From assembly GCF_000518725.1 (NCBI RefSeq), contig NZ_KI912486.1, forward strand, positions 126,916 through 190,915: a stretch of DNA of 64,000 nt. Reading direction: 5' to 3'. Within the stretch, counting starts at the first letter, position 1. Each line of letters opens with the position of its first letter. Made by a program: the position numbers and the translations under genes. This document shows positions 56,128 to 64,000 of the stretch, piece after piece. The stretch comes from Mesoplasma seiffertii ATCC 49495. GTDB lineage: Bacteria > Bacillota_I > Bacilli_A > Mycoplasmatales > Mycoplasmataceae. The notes under the pieces are model-generated. The model was not told the origin of the DNA. It saw nothing but the letters and a program-made list of their open reading frames with translations, and did not search any database.

Positions 56128-57453
56128 ATGAAAATTTATGATTCTCTAACTAGTGAAAAAAACCTTTTACCAACATCAAAAATTAATATTTATTCTTGTG
56201 GACCAACTGTTTATAACTACATTCATATTGGAAACGCACGCCCAGCAATTTTAGTTGATGTTCTAACTCGATATTTGAAAAGCCGAAACGTTGAAGTTAA
56301 TTACTTGCAAAATATAACTGACGTTGATGACAAAATTATTAAAAAAGCTATTGAAGAAAATTTGACTGAAAAAGAAGTTTCAGAATTCTTTACTAAAGCC
56401 TATATTGACGATTTAAAGTCTATGAATGTTGCAATGCCAACTAAGTTAATCCCAATTAGTGAGAAATTGTCAAATATGTTAGCCTTCATTGAAAAACTTG
56501 TTGAAAATGATGATGCTTATGTAGTTGATGGTGATGTTTATTTTAATATTAAAAAATGAACTCAAACTTATGGAAAATTGTCAGGACGTAAAATTGAAGA
56601 GTTAATTTCTGGAGAGCGAGTTGAGATTGATTCTAAAAAACGCGATCCATTAGATTTTGTACTTTGAAAAAAAACTAATGTCGGAATTAAATGAGAATCA
56701 AAATTTGGTGAGGGGCGTCCTGGATGACATACTGAATGTGCAGTCTTGATTGACGAGTATTTTAATCATCAAACAGTTGATATTCATGCGGGGGGTGTTG
56801 ATCTAAAATTTCCTCATCATGAAAATGAACGAATTCAATATATTGCTCACAATGGTCGAGAAATTGCTAATAGTTGAATGCACAATGGTCATTTAACACT
56901 AGAAGATGAAAAAATGTCAAAATCATTGGGAAACACAATCTTGGTTAAAGATTTTGTTTTGAATAATGGTCCAGATTTATTACGCTGAATTTTTCTGACT
57001 TCTCAATATCGTCAACCGTTAAATATTGGTCAGGACATTATTGAACAAGGTAAAAAGTTTTTTGAAAAAGTTGAGAATTTGCGTAAAAAAGTTTTGAGTA
57101 TTTTGCTATTAAGTCAGCAAGACTTTGCTAGTGAAATTGATAAATCAATTATTGAGGAGTTTAATGACCAAATGGACAATGATTTAAACACAGCTTTGGT
57201 TTTAACAATTATTGACCGAGTTATTAAAGAAATTAATAAGGAACTTAATAACCCTGATCAAACTGAATGAATTAGTAAGTTTAACAGTCTTAAGAAAATT
57301 TTTAGTATTTTGGGGTTTACTGATTTATTAAATATTGAGTATACTGGCGAAGAACAAGAAATTTTTAAAGCTTGAAAATTAGCTCTTGCAGATAAAGATT
57401 TTGAGGTAGCTGACAAATTGCGTGAAGAACTAGTAAGAAAGAAATTGGTGTAA
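56128..57453 (+). CDS. cysS: Cysteinyl-tRNA synthetase
   Basis: 441 residues. [17 protein letters not shown] carries the zinc Cys and HIGN motif; RPGWHTECAV and FPHHENE supply further zinc ligands; [11 protein letters not shown] is the KMSKS loop. Several TGA Trp codons. AGGAGG precedes the ATG. Coupled to rlmB by TAATG. Confidence 0.96.
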
Positions 57454-58196
57454 TGATGGAACAATTGAATTTAATATATGGTAGACATGCAATTGAAGAG
57501 TTTGTTCAAAAACACCCTAAAATGATTCGTAAAATTTGAGTAAAAGATTTTAAATATTTAGAAAAATTTACAAGTCTTGATCAATTTGGAATTAAGGTGA
57601 TTAAAACTACTGATGAACAGTTAGATAAAATGTTCTATGAATCAGTTAATCATCAAGGAATTGTTGCAGAAGTTAAAGAATACAATTATGTACCATTTGC
57701 TGAAGCACTAGACTCATTAAAAGAAAAAGCAACGGCAATAGTTTTGATGTTAGATCAAATTCATGATTCACACAATTTTGGAGCGATTTTAAGGTCAGCA
57801 AGTTTATTGGGAGTAGATCAAGTTGTTATGCTTGACCGTAAGCAAGTATCAGTTAATTCAACAGTTGTAAAAACATCAGCAGGAACAGTTTATGATTTAA
57901 ACATTTCTAAGGTAAGTAATTTAAGTAATGCAATTAAAGAATTACAACAACAAGGGTTTTGAGTTTATTCAACAAATCTTAATAAAGATTCAGTTGATGT
58001 TCGCAAAGTCGATTTCGCTCAAAAGTCTGTATTGATTATTGGAAATGAGCAAAAAGGCGTTTCGGAGCTAGTTACTAAAAATAGCGATATGAATATTTTC
58101 ATTCCGTCAACAAAGACAATTGATTCATTTAATGCTTCAGTGGCTGCTGCAATTGTTTTGTTCGAAGTTGCCAATAAAATTGGAAAATTAGATTAA
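57453..58196 (+). CDS. rlmB: 23S rRNA 2'-O-ribose methyltransferase, TrmH/RlmB family
   Basis: 247 residues. [10 protein letters not shown] start, then SpoU motifs: [28 protein letters not shown], and [18 protein letters not shown], forming the knotted SAM site. Modifies 23S rRNA, probably G2251. Two adjacent in-frame ATG codons; the first overlaps the cysS stop. Same neighbour order as Bacillus cysS-yacO. Confidence 0.92.
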
Positions 58197-58209
58197 GTAG
58201 GGTTATAAG

Positions 58210-58237
58210 TTGCTTAAAAAACTGCTTTCTATATAAT
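58210..58237 (+). promoter_or_regulatory. rpmG-secE-nusG promoter
   Basis: TTGCTT (58210-58215), 16-base spacer, TATAAT (58232-58237), about 25 bases before the rpmG start. Confidence 0.75.
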
Positions 58238-58261
58238 ATAAATGATGAGGGGGATAACAAT

Positions 58262-58420
58262 ATGGGTTCAAATAGTCGAAAAATTATATTGGTATGTGAA
58301 GATTGTTTGAGTAGAAATTATTCTCTTACAAAAAGTACTCTAACTCAAAAAGAAAGATTACAAATTAAAAAATTCTGTACAACATGTAATGCACACACAC
58401 TGCACAAGGAAACAAGATAG
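58262..58420 (+). CDS. rpmG: 50S ribosomal protein L33
   Basis: 52 residues. [15 protein letters not shown] and [17 protein letters not shown] hold the two CxxC zinc pairs of the zinc-type L33. GAGGGGG precedes the ATG. One base separates it from secE. Confidence 0.94.
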   Translation: MGSNSRKIILVCEDCLSRNYSLTKSTLTQKERLQIKKFCTTCNAHTLHKETR

Positions 58421-58421
58421 T

Positions 58422-58808
58422 ATGGCAAAACACGATAAACAATTAAAAAAAGAGTTAAAAGCTCAAGCAAAGTTAGCTAAAATGGCGAATAAGCAATCAT
58501 TAACAGGCAATGAAGACCAACTAAATAGTGGTAAACAGTCAACCAAAAAAGTGGCTACAAAAATATCTAAAGAAACAAAAGCAAAAATAAAAGTTAAACC
58601 GGAAAAAGAAAAAGTTGATATTAAATTGGCATTTAAAGAGTTTCCAATTAAAATGGCAAAAGAAGTCAATAAAATTAAATGATCAGGTCGAGAAAATTTA
58701 ACAAGAAAGTTTATTATCGTTATTTTATTTATGTTATTTTTCGCAGTCTTATTTTTCTTTGTTGATTGAGGACTACAACAATTATTTGTATTAATTAAAG
58801 TTATATAA
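58422..58808 (+). CDS. secE: Preprotein translocase subunit SecE
   Basis: 128 residues. One membrane helix near residues 102-124 (KFIIVILFMLFFAVLFFFV) preceded by the conserved amphipathic FPIKMAKEVNKIKWSGRENL. The N-terminal ~70 residues are an extra Lys-rich, low-complexity tract, longer than the ~60-residue total of most bacterial SecE. Start at MAKHDK, one base after the L33 stop. Confidence 0.92.
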
Positions 58809-58819
58809 GGAGAACAAAA

Positions 58820-59476
58820 ATGTCAAACATTGATTTAAAACAGTTAGAAGATGAAATCTTAAGCGCAAAGGGACAATGATTCGTTGTCAATTCACAAACT
58901 GGTCATGAAGATAAAGTTTTAGCTGATTTACAACAAAAAATTAAATCATCAAACTTAGAAAATGAAGTTTTTGATGTAAGAATTTCAAAAGGATCAACAA
59001 CAACTAAAACTGGGAGAAAAGCAGTTAAAAACCGTTTTCCAGGATATATTTTTATTAATATGATTATGTCTGAAAAAGCTTGATTCATCGTTAGAAATAC
59101 TCCTGGGGTGACTGGATTTATTGGTTCTTCTGGAAGAGGAGCGAAACCATTTCCATTGGCAACTGAAGAAGTATTAAGAATGTTAATGCCTGAAGAAGAA
59201 GTTGTAGAGTTAGATATTGACACTACTGATACAAAAGTTGAAGCAAAAACTGAAAAAGTAAAAGGCGAAGCAGTAGCTAAAAAAGAATTAAAAACTGCTA
59301 ACTTTGAAGTTGGAGAATTAGTAGCTATCAAAGAAGGTATTCATGCTGGTGAAGAAGGACTTGTCAAAGAAATGGATTATTCAAAAGGGGTAGCGTTAGT
59401 TTCAATTGAAATGTTTGGACGTTACACAACTTTAGAAATGATGTTTGAAAACCTAGAACCAGTTAAGGAATATTAA
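58820..59476 (+). CDS. nusG: Transcription antitermination factor NusG
   Basis: 218 residues. NGN domain with QWFVVNSQTGHEDKV and FPGYIFINMIM, and C-terminal KOW domain with GELVAIKEGIHAGEEGLVKE. Between them lies an acidic/Lys-rich insertion (roughly residues 128-168). Binds RNA polymerase and links transcription with translation. AAGGAGAA precedes the ATG. Confidence 0.95.
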
Positions 59477-59485
59477 TAAATAATC

Positions 59486-59517
59486 AAAAAGTGCAATGTG
59501 CACTTTTTCTTTTTTTG
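59486..59517 (+). terminator. Rho-independent terminator after nusG
   Basis: AAAAAGTGCA pairs with TGCACTTTTT around ATG, then a second T run. Confidence 0.9.
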
Positions 59518-59520
59518 TAT

Positions 59521-59634
59521 TATAATTATTAAAGGCCGATTTTTATTGTGGGAGAAGAACTATGAAGTTAGTATTCACATGAACCACAGCGAGTAAAAAC
59601 CAGTCAACTAAATAAATATTAGGAGGACAAACCC
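59521..59634 (+). promoter_or_regulatory. rplK-rplA promoter and L1-binding leader
   Basis: TATAAT at 59521-59526 is the -10. The leader holds TGTGGGAGAAGAACTATGAAG then, 15 bases on, CATGAACCACA (quoted in parts): the TGTGG/CCACA stem with an asymmetric loop carrying GGGAG and ATGAAG resembles the L1 binding site of 23S rRNA, used by L1 to repress its own operon. AGGAGG precedes the GTG start. Confidence 0.55.
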
Positions 59635-60063
59635 GTGGCTAAAAAAATCACACGTATCGCAAAATTAGAATTCATGGCTATGCAAGCTAAACCAGGAGCT
59701 GAATTAGCATCTCTAGGAATTAACATGCCTGAATTCACAAAACAATTCAACGACGCAACTAAAGAACGCGCTGGAGATATTGTTCCTGTTGTTATTACAG
59801 CTTATGATGATAAATCATTTGACTTTGTTTTAAAAACAACACCTGCTGCAGCGATGTTAAAAAAAGCAGCAAAAATTGAAAAAGGTGCTCATAACACTGG
59901 AAAAGAAGTTGTAGCAACAATCTCAGCAGACGAAATTAGAAAAATTGCTGAATACAAAATGGTTGACTTAAATGCAAATACTATTGAAGCAGCTATGAAA
60001 ATTATTGCTGGAACAGCAAAAAATATGGGAATCAAAATTGAAGGTATGGAGGAAACTAAATAA
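59635..60063 (+). CDS. rplK: 50S ribosomal protein L11
   Basis: 142 residues from a GTG start after [26 protein letters not shown] and the C-terminal rRNA-binding [20 protein letters not shown] fit L11. The proline-rich N-terminal [15 protein letters not shown] region contacts the GTPase centre. Overlaps rplA by TAATG. Confidence 0.95.
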   Translation: MAKKITRIAKLEFMAMQAKPGAELASLGINMPEFTKQFNDATKERAGDIVPVVITAYDDKSFDFVLKTTPAAAMLKKAAKIEKGAHNTGKEVVATISADEIRKIAEYKMVDLNANTIEAAMKIIAGTAKNMGIKIEGMEETK

Positions 60064-60746
60064 TGGCTAAAGTTACAAAAAGATTTAAAGAAGCTGCAGC
60101 TAAAGTTGAAAAACAAACAGTTTACTCAGTAAAAGATGCTTTACAATTAGCAAAAGATACAGCAACAACTAAATTTGATTCAACTGTTGAAATCGCTTTC
60201 AACTTAAACATTGATCCAAGAAAAGCTGATCAACAAATTCGTAGTGCAGTAGTATTACCATCAGGAACAGGGAAAACTCAAAAAGTTTTAGTATTAACAA
60301 ATACTAAAGTTAAAGAAGCTCAAGATGCTGGTGCTGACTTTGTTGGTGGAGAAGATTTAATTGCAAAAATTCAAAAAGAAAACTGATTTGACTTTGACGT
60401 AATTATTGCTACACCAGAAATGATGGCTAAATTAGGAGCAATCGGGAAAGTTTTAGGACCAAAAGGATTAATGCCTAACCCTAAAACTGGAACTGTTACA
60501 ATGGACGTTGCTAAAGCAATTGATGATGTTAAAAAAGGGAAAATTGAATTCCGTGCTGATAAAGAAGGAAATGTTCATGCTATTCTTGGAAAAGCATCAT
60601 TCTCAGTTGAAGCATTAGAAGAAAACTTTAAAACAATCGTTTCAGAAATTAAAAAAGCAAAACCTCAAACAGTTAAAGGAGAATACGTACTTAACGTAAC
60701 AATCTCAACAACAATGGGGCCTGGAATTAAAGTTAACATTAACTAA
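60063..60746 (+). CDS. rplA: 50S ribosomal protein L1
   Basis: 227 residues. [35 protein letters not shown] and the end [13 protein letters not shown] are L1 signatures. One TGA Trp splits the frame if read as stop. L1 stalk protein and probable repressor of its own operon through the leader upstream. Confidence 0.96.
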
Positions 60747-60768
60747 TTAACAATTTAATTACTAATTT

Positions 60769-60791
60769 AAAAGACCTTTGGGTCTTTTTTT
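60769..60791 (+). terminator. Rho-independent terminator after rplA
   Basis: AAAAGACC pairs with GGTCTTTT around TTTG, followed by T residues. Confidence 0.9.
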
Positions 60792-60919
60792 GTTTGCCAA
60801 TTTTGAATACAAAAAGTTTCTTTGGTTTCTAATTTATAAATCTTTGTTTGCTACCAATAAGCAATCTAATAAGTAAAAATTATAAATGGTTAAAACATAG
60901 TTATATTTAGGAGGCTTAT

Positions 60920-61603
60920 ATGAAAGTAGCAAAAGTTTGTTTATATAGCTTAATATCATCAATTTATATGTTTGGAACGATATTCTGTCTAGGATTTTTA
61001 GGAGTGAATTATATTTTTGATAGTTTTTCTTGAGGTTCATTTATAATGTTATTTATTTTAGGAGGTTGTGTTATTGGTTTAATTGGTAGTTTTGCCTTTA
61101 CGACAAAATATCTTAAATATCTTCAATTTTTATTTTATATACTGCTACCGTTAACAATTCCATACTTAATCATTTCTCTTAATGATAAAACCAAGCATTT
61201 TGAAGTTACAGAACAGCAAGCTCAAAAAATTACTTTTGTAATATGACTTTTAAACTTAATAACAAATTGAACGTTGATTTCAATAATGGCATTTTTTATG
61301 TTCTTTTTGAGTATTGCTAGTCATTACTATGAAATTAGAGTTTACTTTTGATTTTGAATAGTCAACCAAGAGGCGGCAAAGGCTTTAATATGAATTTTAC
61401 ATTGTTGCTATATTGTTGGAACAGCTATGTCATGTATTGCTTTAGTTAAGGCAGTTAAAAAAAGCAAAATTTCACGCTGTTTAAACATTATTAATGCGTT
61501 TATCCCTCAACCATTAAGTGCATTTTTATTGTTTTATAATTTAGTATTAAAAACTAACAAGATTCAAAAAAGCACTAACAATTCGACCGAAACTGTTAAA
61601 TAA
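60920..61603 (+). CDS. Hypothetical four-helix membrane protein, paralogue 1
   Basis: 227 residues with four to five hydrophobic segments (about 7-33, 40-62, 65-85, 105-135, 150-175) and a short basic C-terminus. Several TGA Trp codons. AGGAGG precedes the ATG. Clearly related to the next gene: MKVAKVCLYSLISSIYM against MKIAKLCLFAVISSLYM, and FYILLPLTIPY against FYILFPLTIPY. Family not recognised. Interrupts the usual rplKA-rplJL cluster. Confidence 0.7.
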
Positions 61604-61890
61604 CAATTAAGGAAATTTCATTGATAAGTATAGATGCGTGATCGTAAATTAAACAAGTTAATAAAATGCTAGTTATATAAAATAAATAACTTTTTTAGTT
61701 TTTAAGTTCTCTTTATTTTTAAAATATTTAATTGCAAATAAGGGTGAGAGAAAATTATAGTATAAATGTAAGTTAATCTGCTAGCTACTACCAATCAGCC
61801 ATAAAAGATTATTAGAACTACTTAAGCACATTAAAAAAATAGCTCACTAATTGCGATGTCAGTTGACTTTATTTTTAGAAAGGAACAAAA
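61604..61890. other. Intergenic region between the two membrane protein paralogues
   Basis: 287 AT-rich bases. No open frame with a ribosome-binding site and no tRNA. A possible promoter (TATAAA-type boxes near 61675 and TATAAAT near 61760) and GAAAGGAAC just before the next ATG are the only signals. Confidence 0.4.
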
Positions 61891-62538
61891 ATGAAAATAG
61901 CAAAACTATGTTTATTTGCAGTTATATCTTCTTTATATATGTTATCAAGCGTGTTTTACATAGGTGCGTTTCTTATTGACTTAAGGTACAACTCATGAAA
62001 CGCGAATTCATATGGAGCACTTGCCATGGAAGTCATATCAATTCTTGGTTTATTAGGAAGTTTCGCATTTGCCAATCAAAAGTATCAGTTCTTTAAAATA
62101 TTCTTTTATATATTGTTTCCACTGACAATTCCTTATTATATTCTTGAAACTATGGAAAAAAAGAAAAATTACCCAGTTACTCGTGAACAAATTAATTTAA
62201 CAATTTGAGTAATGGGGATTATAAATTTGGCTATTCACATACTTTGGTTTTTTGGTTTCATTGTTACAATATTCATTTTTAAATTGCTAAGAGAAAATGC
62301 AAAAACAAATGTAGATCTAACATTTTTAATATTAATTCAAATCACATATTCTATCGTCTTTTGTTTAAGCTTTACACTATCAGTTATCTTATTTACAAAG
62401 ATCATGTATAAGAACAGAATACCAAAAGGTGTATTGATTGCTTATTCATTAATACCAGTTCCGCTGAACTCATTTTTACTATTCTTTGATATAGCAGTTA
62501 AAAATGAAAATGCACGTGAACTAAAAAAGAAGCATTAA
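61891..62538 (+). CDS. Hypothetical four-helix membrane protein, paralogue 2
   Basis: 215 residues with the same helix layout and N-terminus as paralogue 1 (SSLYM, LLGSFAFANQKYQFFKI, FYILFPLTIPYYILETM). The C-terminus ends in a charged ENARELKKKH. AAAGGAAC precedes the ATG. No function can be assigned. Its promoter-distal end is close to the rplJ leader. Confidence 0.7.
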
Positions 62539-62544
62539 TAGTCA

Positions 62545-62573
62545 TTGAAGCATTAAACTAATTGTGGTATTAT
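62545..62573 (+). promoter_or_regulatory. rplJ-rplL promoter
   Basis: TTGAAG (62545-62550), 17-base spacer, TATTAT (62568-62573); RNA start about 62580. Confidence 0.82.
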
Positions 62574-62579
62574 TTTATT

Positions 62580-62712
62580 GCTATTAGTACCGAAGAAAGT
62601 AACTGGGTTCGCCCTTAATTTGTTACCGAGGAAAAATGTTTTTACTTTAAAAAAACTTTTTTGTTTTCCTCGGTTGAAAAATCGAGGTTTTTTATTAGGT
62701 TAACAAAATAGA
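62580..62712 (+). promoter_or_regulatory. L10 leader with attenuator
   Basis: The leader has the L10(L12)4 binding features: GTACCGAAGAAAGTAACTGG, GGGTTCGCCC and GTTACCGAGG-type pairing, followed by CCTCGGTTGAAAAATCGAGG and T6 at 62668-62694, a terminator that would form when L10:L12 is bound. Controls rplJ-rplL by attenuation as in Bacillus. Confidence 0.82.
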
Positions 62713-62728
62713 ACAAGGAGGAATGTCA

Positions 62729-63229
62729 ATGTCAAATACAAGACCCGCACATGCTAAAAAAGCAGAAATAGTTGAAGAAATTATTTCAAAAATGCAAAAT
62801 GCGCAAGGAGTTGCTGTTGCTGAATACAAACACTTAACTGTTGCTCAAATGACTGAATTTAGACGTGAAGCTTTAAAACAAAATATTGAAGTTAAAGTTT
62901 ACAAAGATTCATTAGTTACAAGAGCAGCTGAAAAAGCTGGATTTGAAGACTTAAGTGAATTCTTAACTCAACAAAACGTATTCATCTTTTCAAATGATGA
63001 CGCAATTGCTGCAGCAAAATTAGTTTCAAACTTTGCTAAAACAAACAAAGATATGAAATTAAAAGCTGGTATCTATGAAGGAAAAGTTATGGATACAGCT
63101 GCAATTAACGAAATTGCATCTTTACCTTCAAAAGAAGAACTATACTCAATGTTTGCTTCTGGATTGATCTATCCATTACGTCAATTCATGTTATTAACAA
63201 AAGCAATCGCTGAAACAAAAACAAACTAA
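62729..63229 (+). CDS. rplJ: 50S ribosomal protein L10
   Basis: 166 residues. KKAEIVEEIISKMQNAQGVA and FRREALKQNIEVKVYKDSLV are the conserved N-terminal rRNA-binding part; the C-terminal helix holds L7/L12 dimers. I start at the second ATG (62729), eight bases from AAGGAGG; the in-frame ATG at 62723 is too close to that site. Confidence 0.95.
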   Translation: MSNTRPAHAKKAEIVEEIISKMQNAQGVAVAEYKHLTVAQMTEFRREALKQNIEVKVYKDSLVTRAAEKAGFEDLSEFLTQQNVFIFSNDDAIAAAKLVSNFAKTNKDMKLKAGIYEGKVMDTAAINEIASLPSKEELYSMFASGLIYPLRQFMLLTKAIAETKTN

Positions 63230-63305
63230 TCAATCAAAAAACACAAAGTGTATTAGTGGCGCAAACACAAACATAAAAAAAGAAAGATAAAAGGAGACAT
63301 ATATT

Positions 63306-63671
63306 ATGGCTATTACAAAAGAACAAATTATTGAAGCATTAGAAGAAATGAAGTTAGCTGAATTAAACGATTTAGTTAGAGCAATCGAAGAACACTTCGG
63401 AGTAGTTGCAGCAGCAGCAGTTGCAGCACCTGCAGCAGGAGCAGCAGACGCTACACCTTCAGAAGTTTCAGTATTATTAACATCAGCAGGATCACAAAAA
63501 GTTCAAGTTATTAAAGTTGTTAAAGAATTAACAGGTTTAGGATTAATGGATGCTAAAAAATTAGTTGATGGAGAAATGCCAGTAACTGTTAAAGCAAACG
63601 TTAAAATTGAAGACGCTGAAGCAATGAAAGCTCAATTAATTGAAGCTGGAGCATCAGTAGATTTGAAATAA
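63306..63671 (+). CDS. rplL: 50S ribosomal protein L7/L12
   Basis: 121 residues. N-terminal dimerisation part, Ala-rich hinge near 38-52, and C-terminal domain with [20 protein letters not shown] and [15 protein letters not shown]. Recruits translation factors. AAAAGGAG precedes the ATG. Ends in a strong terminator. Confidence 0.97.
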   Translation: MAITKEQIIEALEEMKLAELNDLVRAIEEHFGVVAAAAVAAPAAGAADATPSEVSVLLTSAGSQKVQVIKVVKELTGLGLMDAKKLVDGEMPVTVKANVKIEDAEAMKAQLIEAGASVDLK

Positions 63672-63694
63672 TTTTAAAATACTTAAAAATAATT

Positions 63695-63717
63695 AACAGA
63701 CATAAGTCTGTTTTTTG
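63695..63717 (+). terminator. Rho-independent terminator after rplL
   Basis: AACAGAC pairs with GTCTGTT around ATAA, followed by T6. Confidence 0.9.
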
Positions 63718-63750
63718 TTTTTTATATCATTTAAATAGTTGCCCAAAAAA

Positions 63751-63768
63751 GTAAATTTTAAAATTTAC
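63751..63768. promoter_or_regulatory. Perfect 18-base palindrome upstream of the edge gene
   Basis: GTAAATTTTAAAATTTAC reads the same on both strands and is directly followed by TGTGGAAAA (63769-63777), a DnaA-box-like sequence. Possible operator of the next gene; chance is not excluded in AT-rich DNA. Confidence 0.3.
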
Positions 63769-63884
63769 TGTGGAAAACTTATTTTAATAGTGTTAAAATC
63801 TAATAAATTGAGTGTAGTTTAGTTAGTTAAGAGCTTCTACTATTCTCTTAGTCTTATTTTAATAAAGATGAAGGGGAAGGTTTT

Positions 63885-64000
63885 GTGATAGGTTTAGATT
63901 ATTTTTTAGACGACAAATCACTAAACAAGATACTAAAAGATTTAGATAACGGGATATATTACTCATCCATACCAAAGACATATAAAGAAAAGATTCGATT
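63885..64000 (+). CDS. Unrecognised protein, 5' part only
   Basis: GTG start at 63885 directly after AGGGGAAGG; the ATG at 63868 is out of frame and stops at once. The first 38 residues (MIGLDYFLDDKSLNKILKDL, then NGIYYSSIPKTYKEKIR) are charged and match no family I know. rpoB or a methyltransferase is the usual gene after rplL; this is neither by its N-terminus. Runs off the right edge. Confidence 0.6.
   Translation, partial: MIGLDYFLDDKSLNKILKDLDNGIYYSSIPKTYKEKIR

Noticed and set aside
60834-61040. Minus-strand frame of 68 codons
   Set aside because: Antisense to the leader and start of the membrane protein gene, without ribosome-binding site.

Overview
The window is a Mollicutes chromosome segment from the Spiroplasma-Entomoplasma-Mycoplasma group. 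TGA reads as tryptophan throughout: gyrB, gyrA, dnaA, dnaN, yidC, ftsH, cysS and the ABC exporters are continuous only when TGA is decoded. DNA is very AT-rich, genes are tightly packed, Shine-Dalgarno sequences are strong, and there are no peptidoglycan genes. Genes for glycolipid-type walls, rRNAs, tRNAs, insertion sequences or CRISPR arrays were not seen. Genus cannot be fixed from the sequence; degenerate MreB-like proteins point towards a Spiroplasma/Entomoplasma lineage.

The replication origin lies at about 29.2-31.0 kb, with DnaA boxes on both sides of dnaA. To its left most genes are on the minus strand, and to its right every gene is on the plus strand, so transcription largely follows replication fork movement. 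Left arm, moving away from the origin: dnaA, dnaN, a degenerate MreB-like gene (plus strand), rnmV-rsmA, a P-type ATPase homologue that has lost its catalytic motifs, a MATE transporter, a stand-alone alanyl-tRNA editing protein (plus strand), an RpiR regulator, gyrB - nucleoside deoxyribosyltransferase - gyrA, two small plus-strand genes, four related ABC half-exporters, and at the far left an RpiR regulator followed by an operon of PTS EIICB, a dual-specificity phosphatase and a second diverged MreB-like protein.

Right arm: rpmH-rnpA-yidC, two tandem HAD phosphatases, SRP RNA, tadA, a replication/repair operon (dnaX-recR-tmk-holB-trmN6), an RpiR regulator, tilS, ftsH, hslO, a lone ABC ATPase with a long N-terminal extension, a nitroreductase, a DUF1904 gene with dusB and lysS, the rpsF-ssb-rpsR operon, rplI-dnaB, a lipoprotein, an ECF S component with cysS-rlmB, rpmG-secE-nusG, rplK-rplA, two paralogous membrane proteins, and rplJ-rplL with their attenuated leader. 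An unrecognised gene begins at the right edge.

The points most worth a second look are the two actin-like (MreB-family) proteins that lack the normal nucleotide-binding loops, one of which sits in an operon with a sugar PTS and a tyrosine/dual-specificity phosphatase, and a full-length, intact P-type ATPase reading frame in which the phosphorylation and nucleotide-handling motifs of the P domain have all changed.
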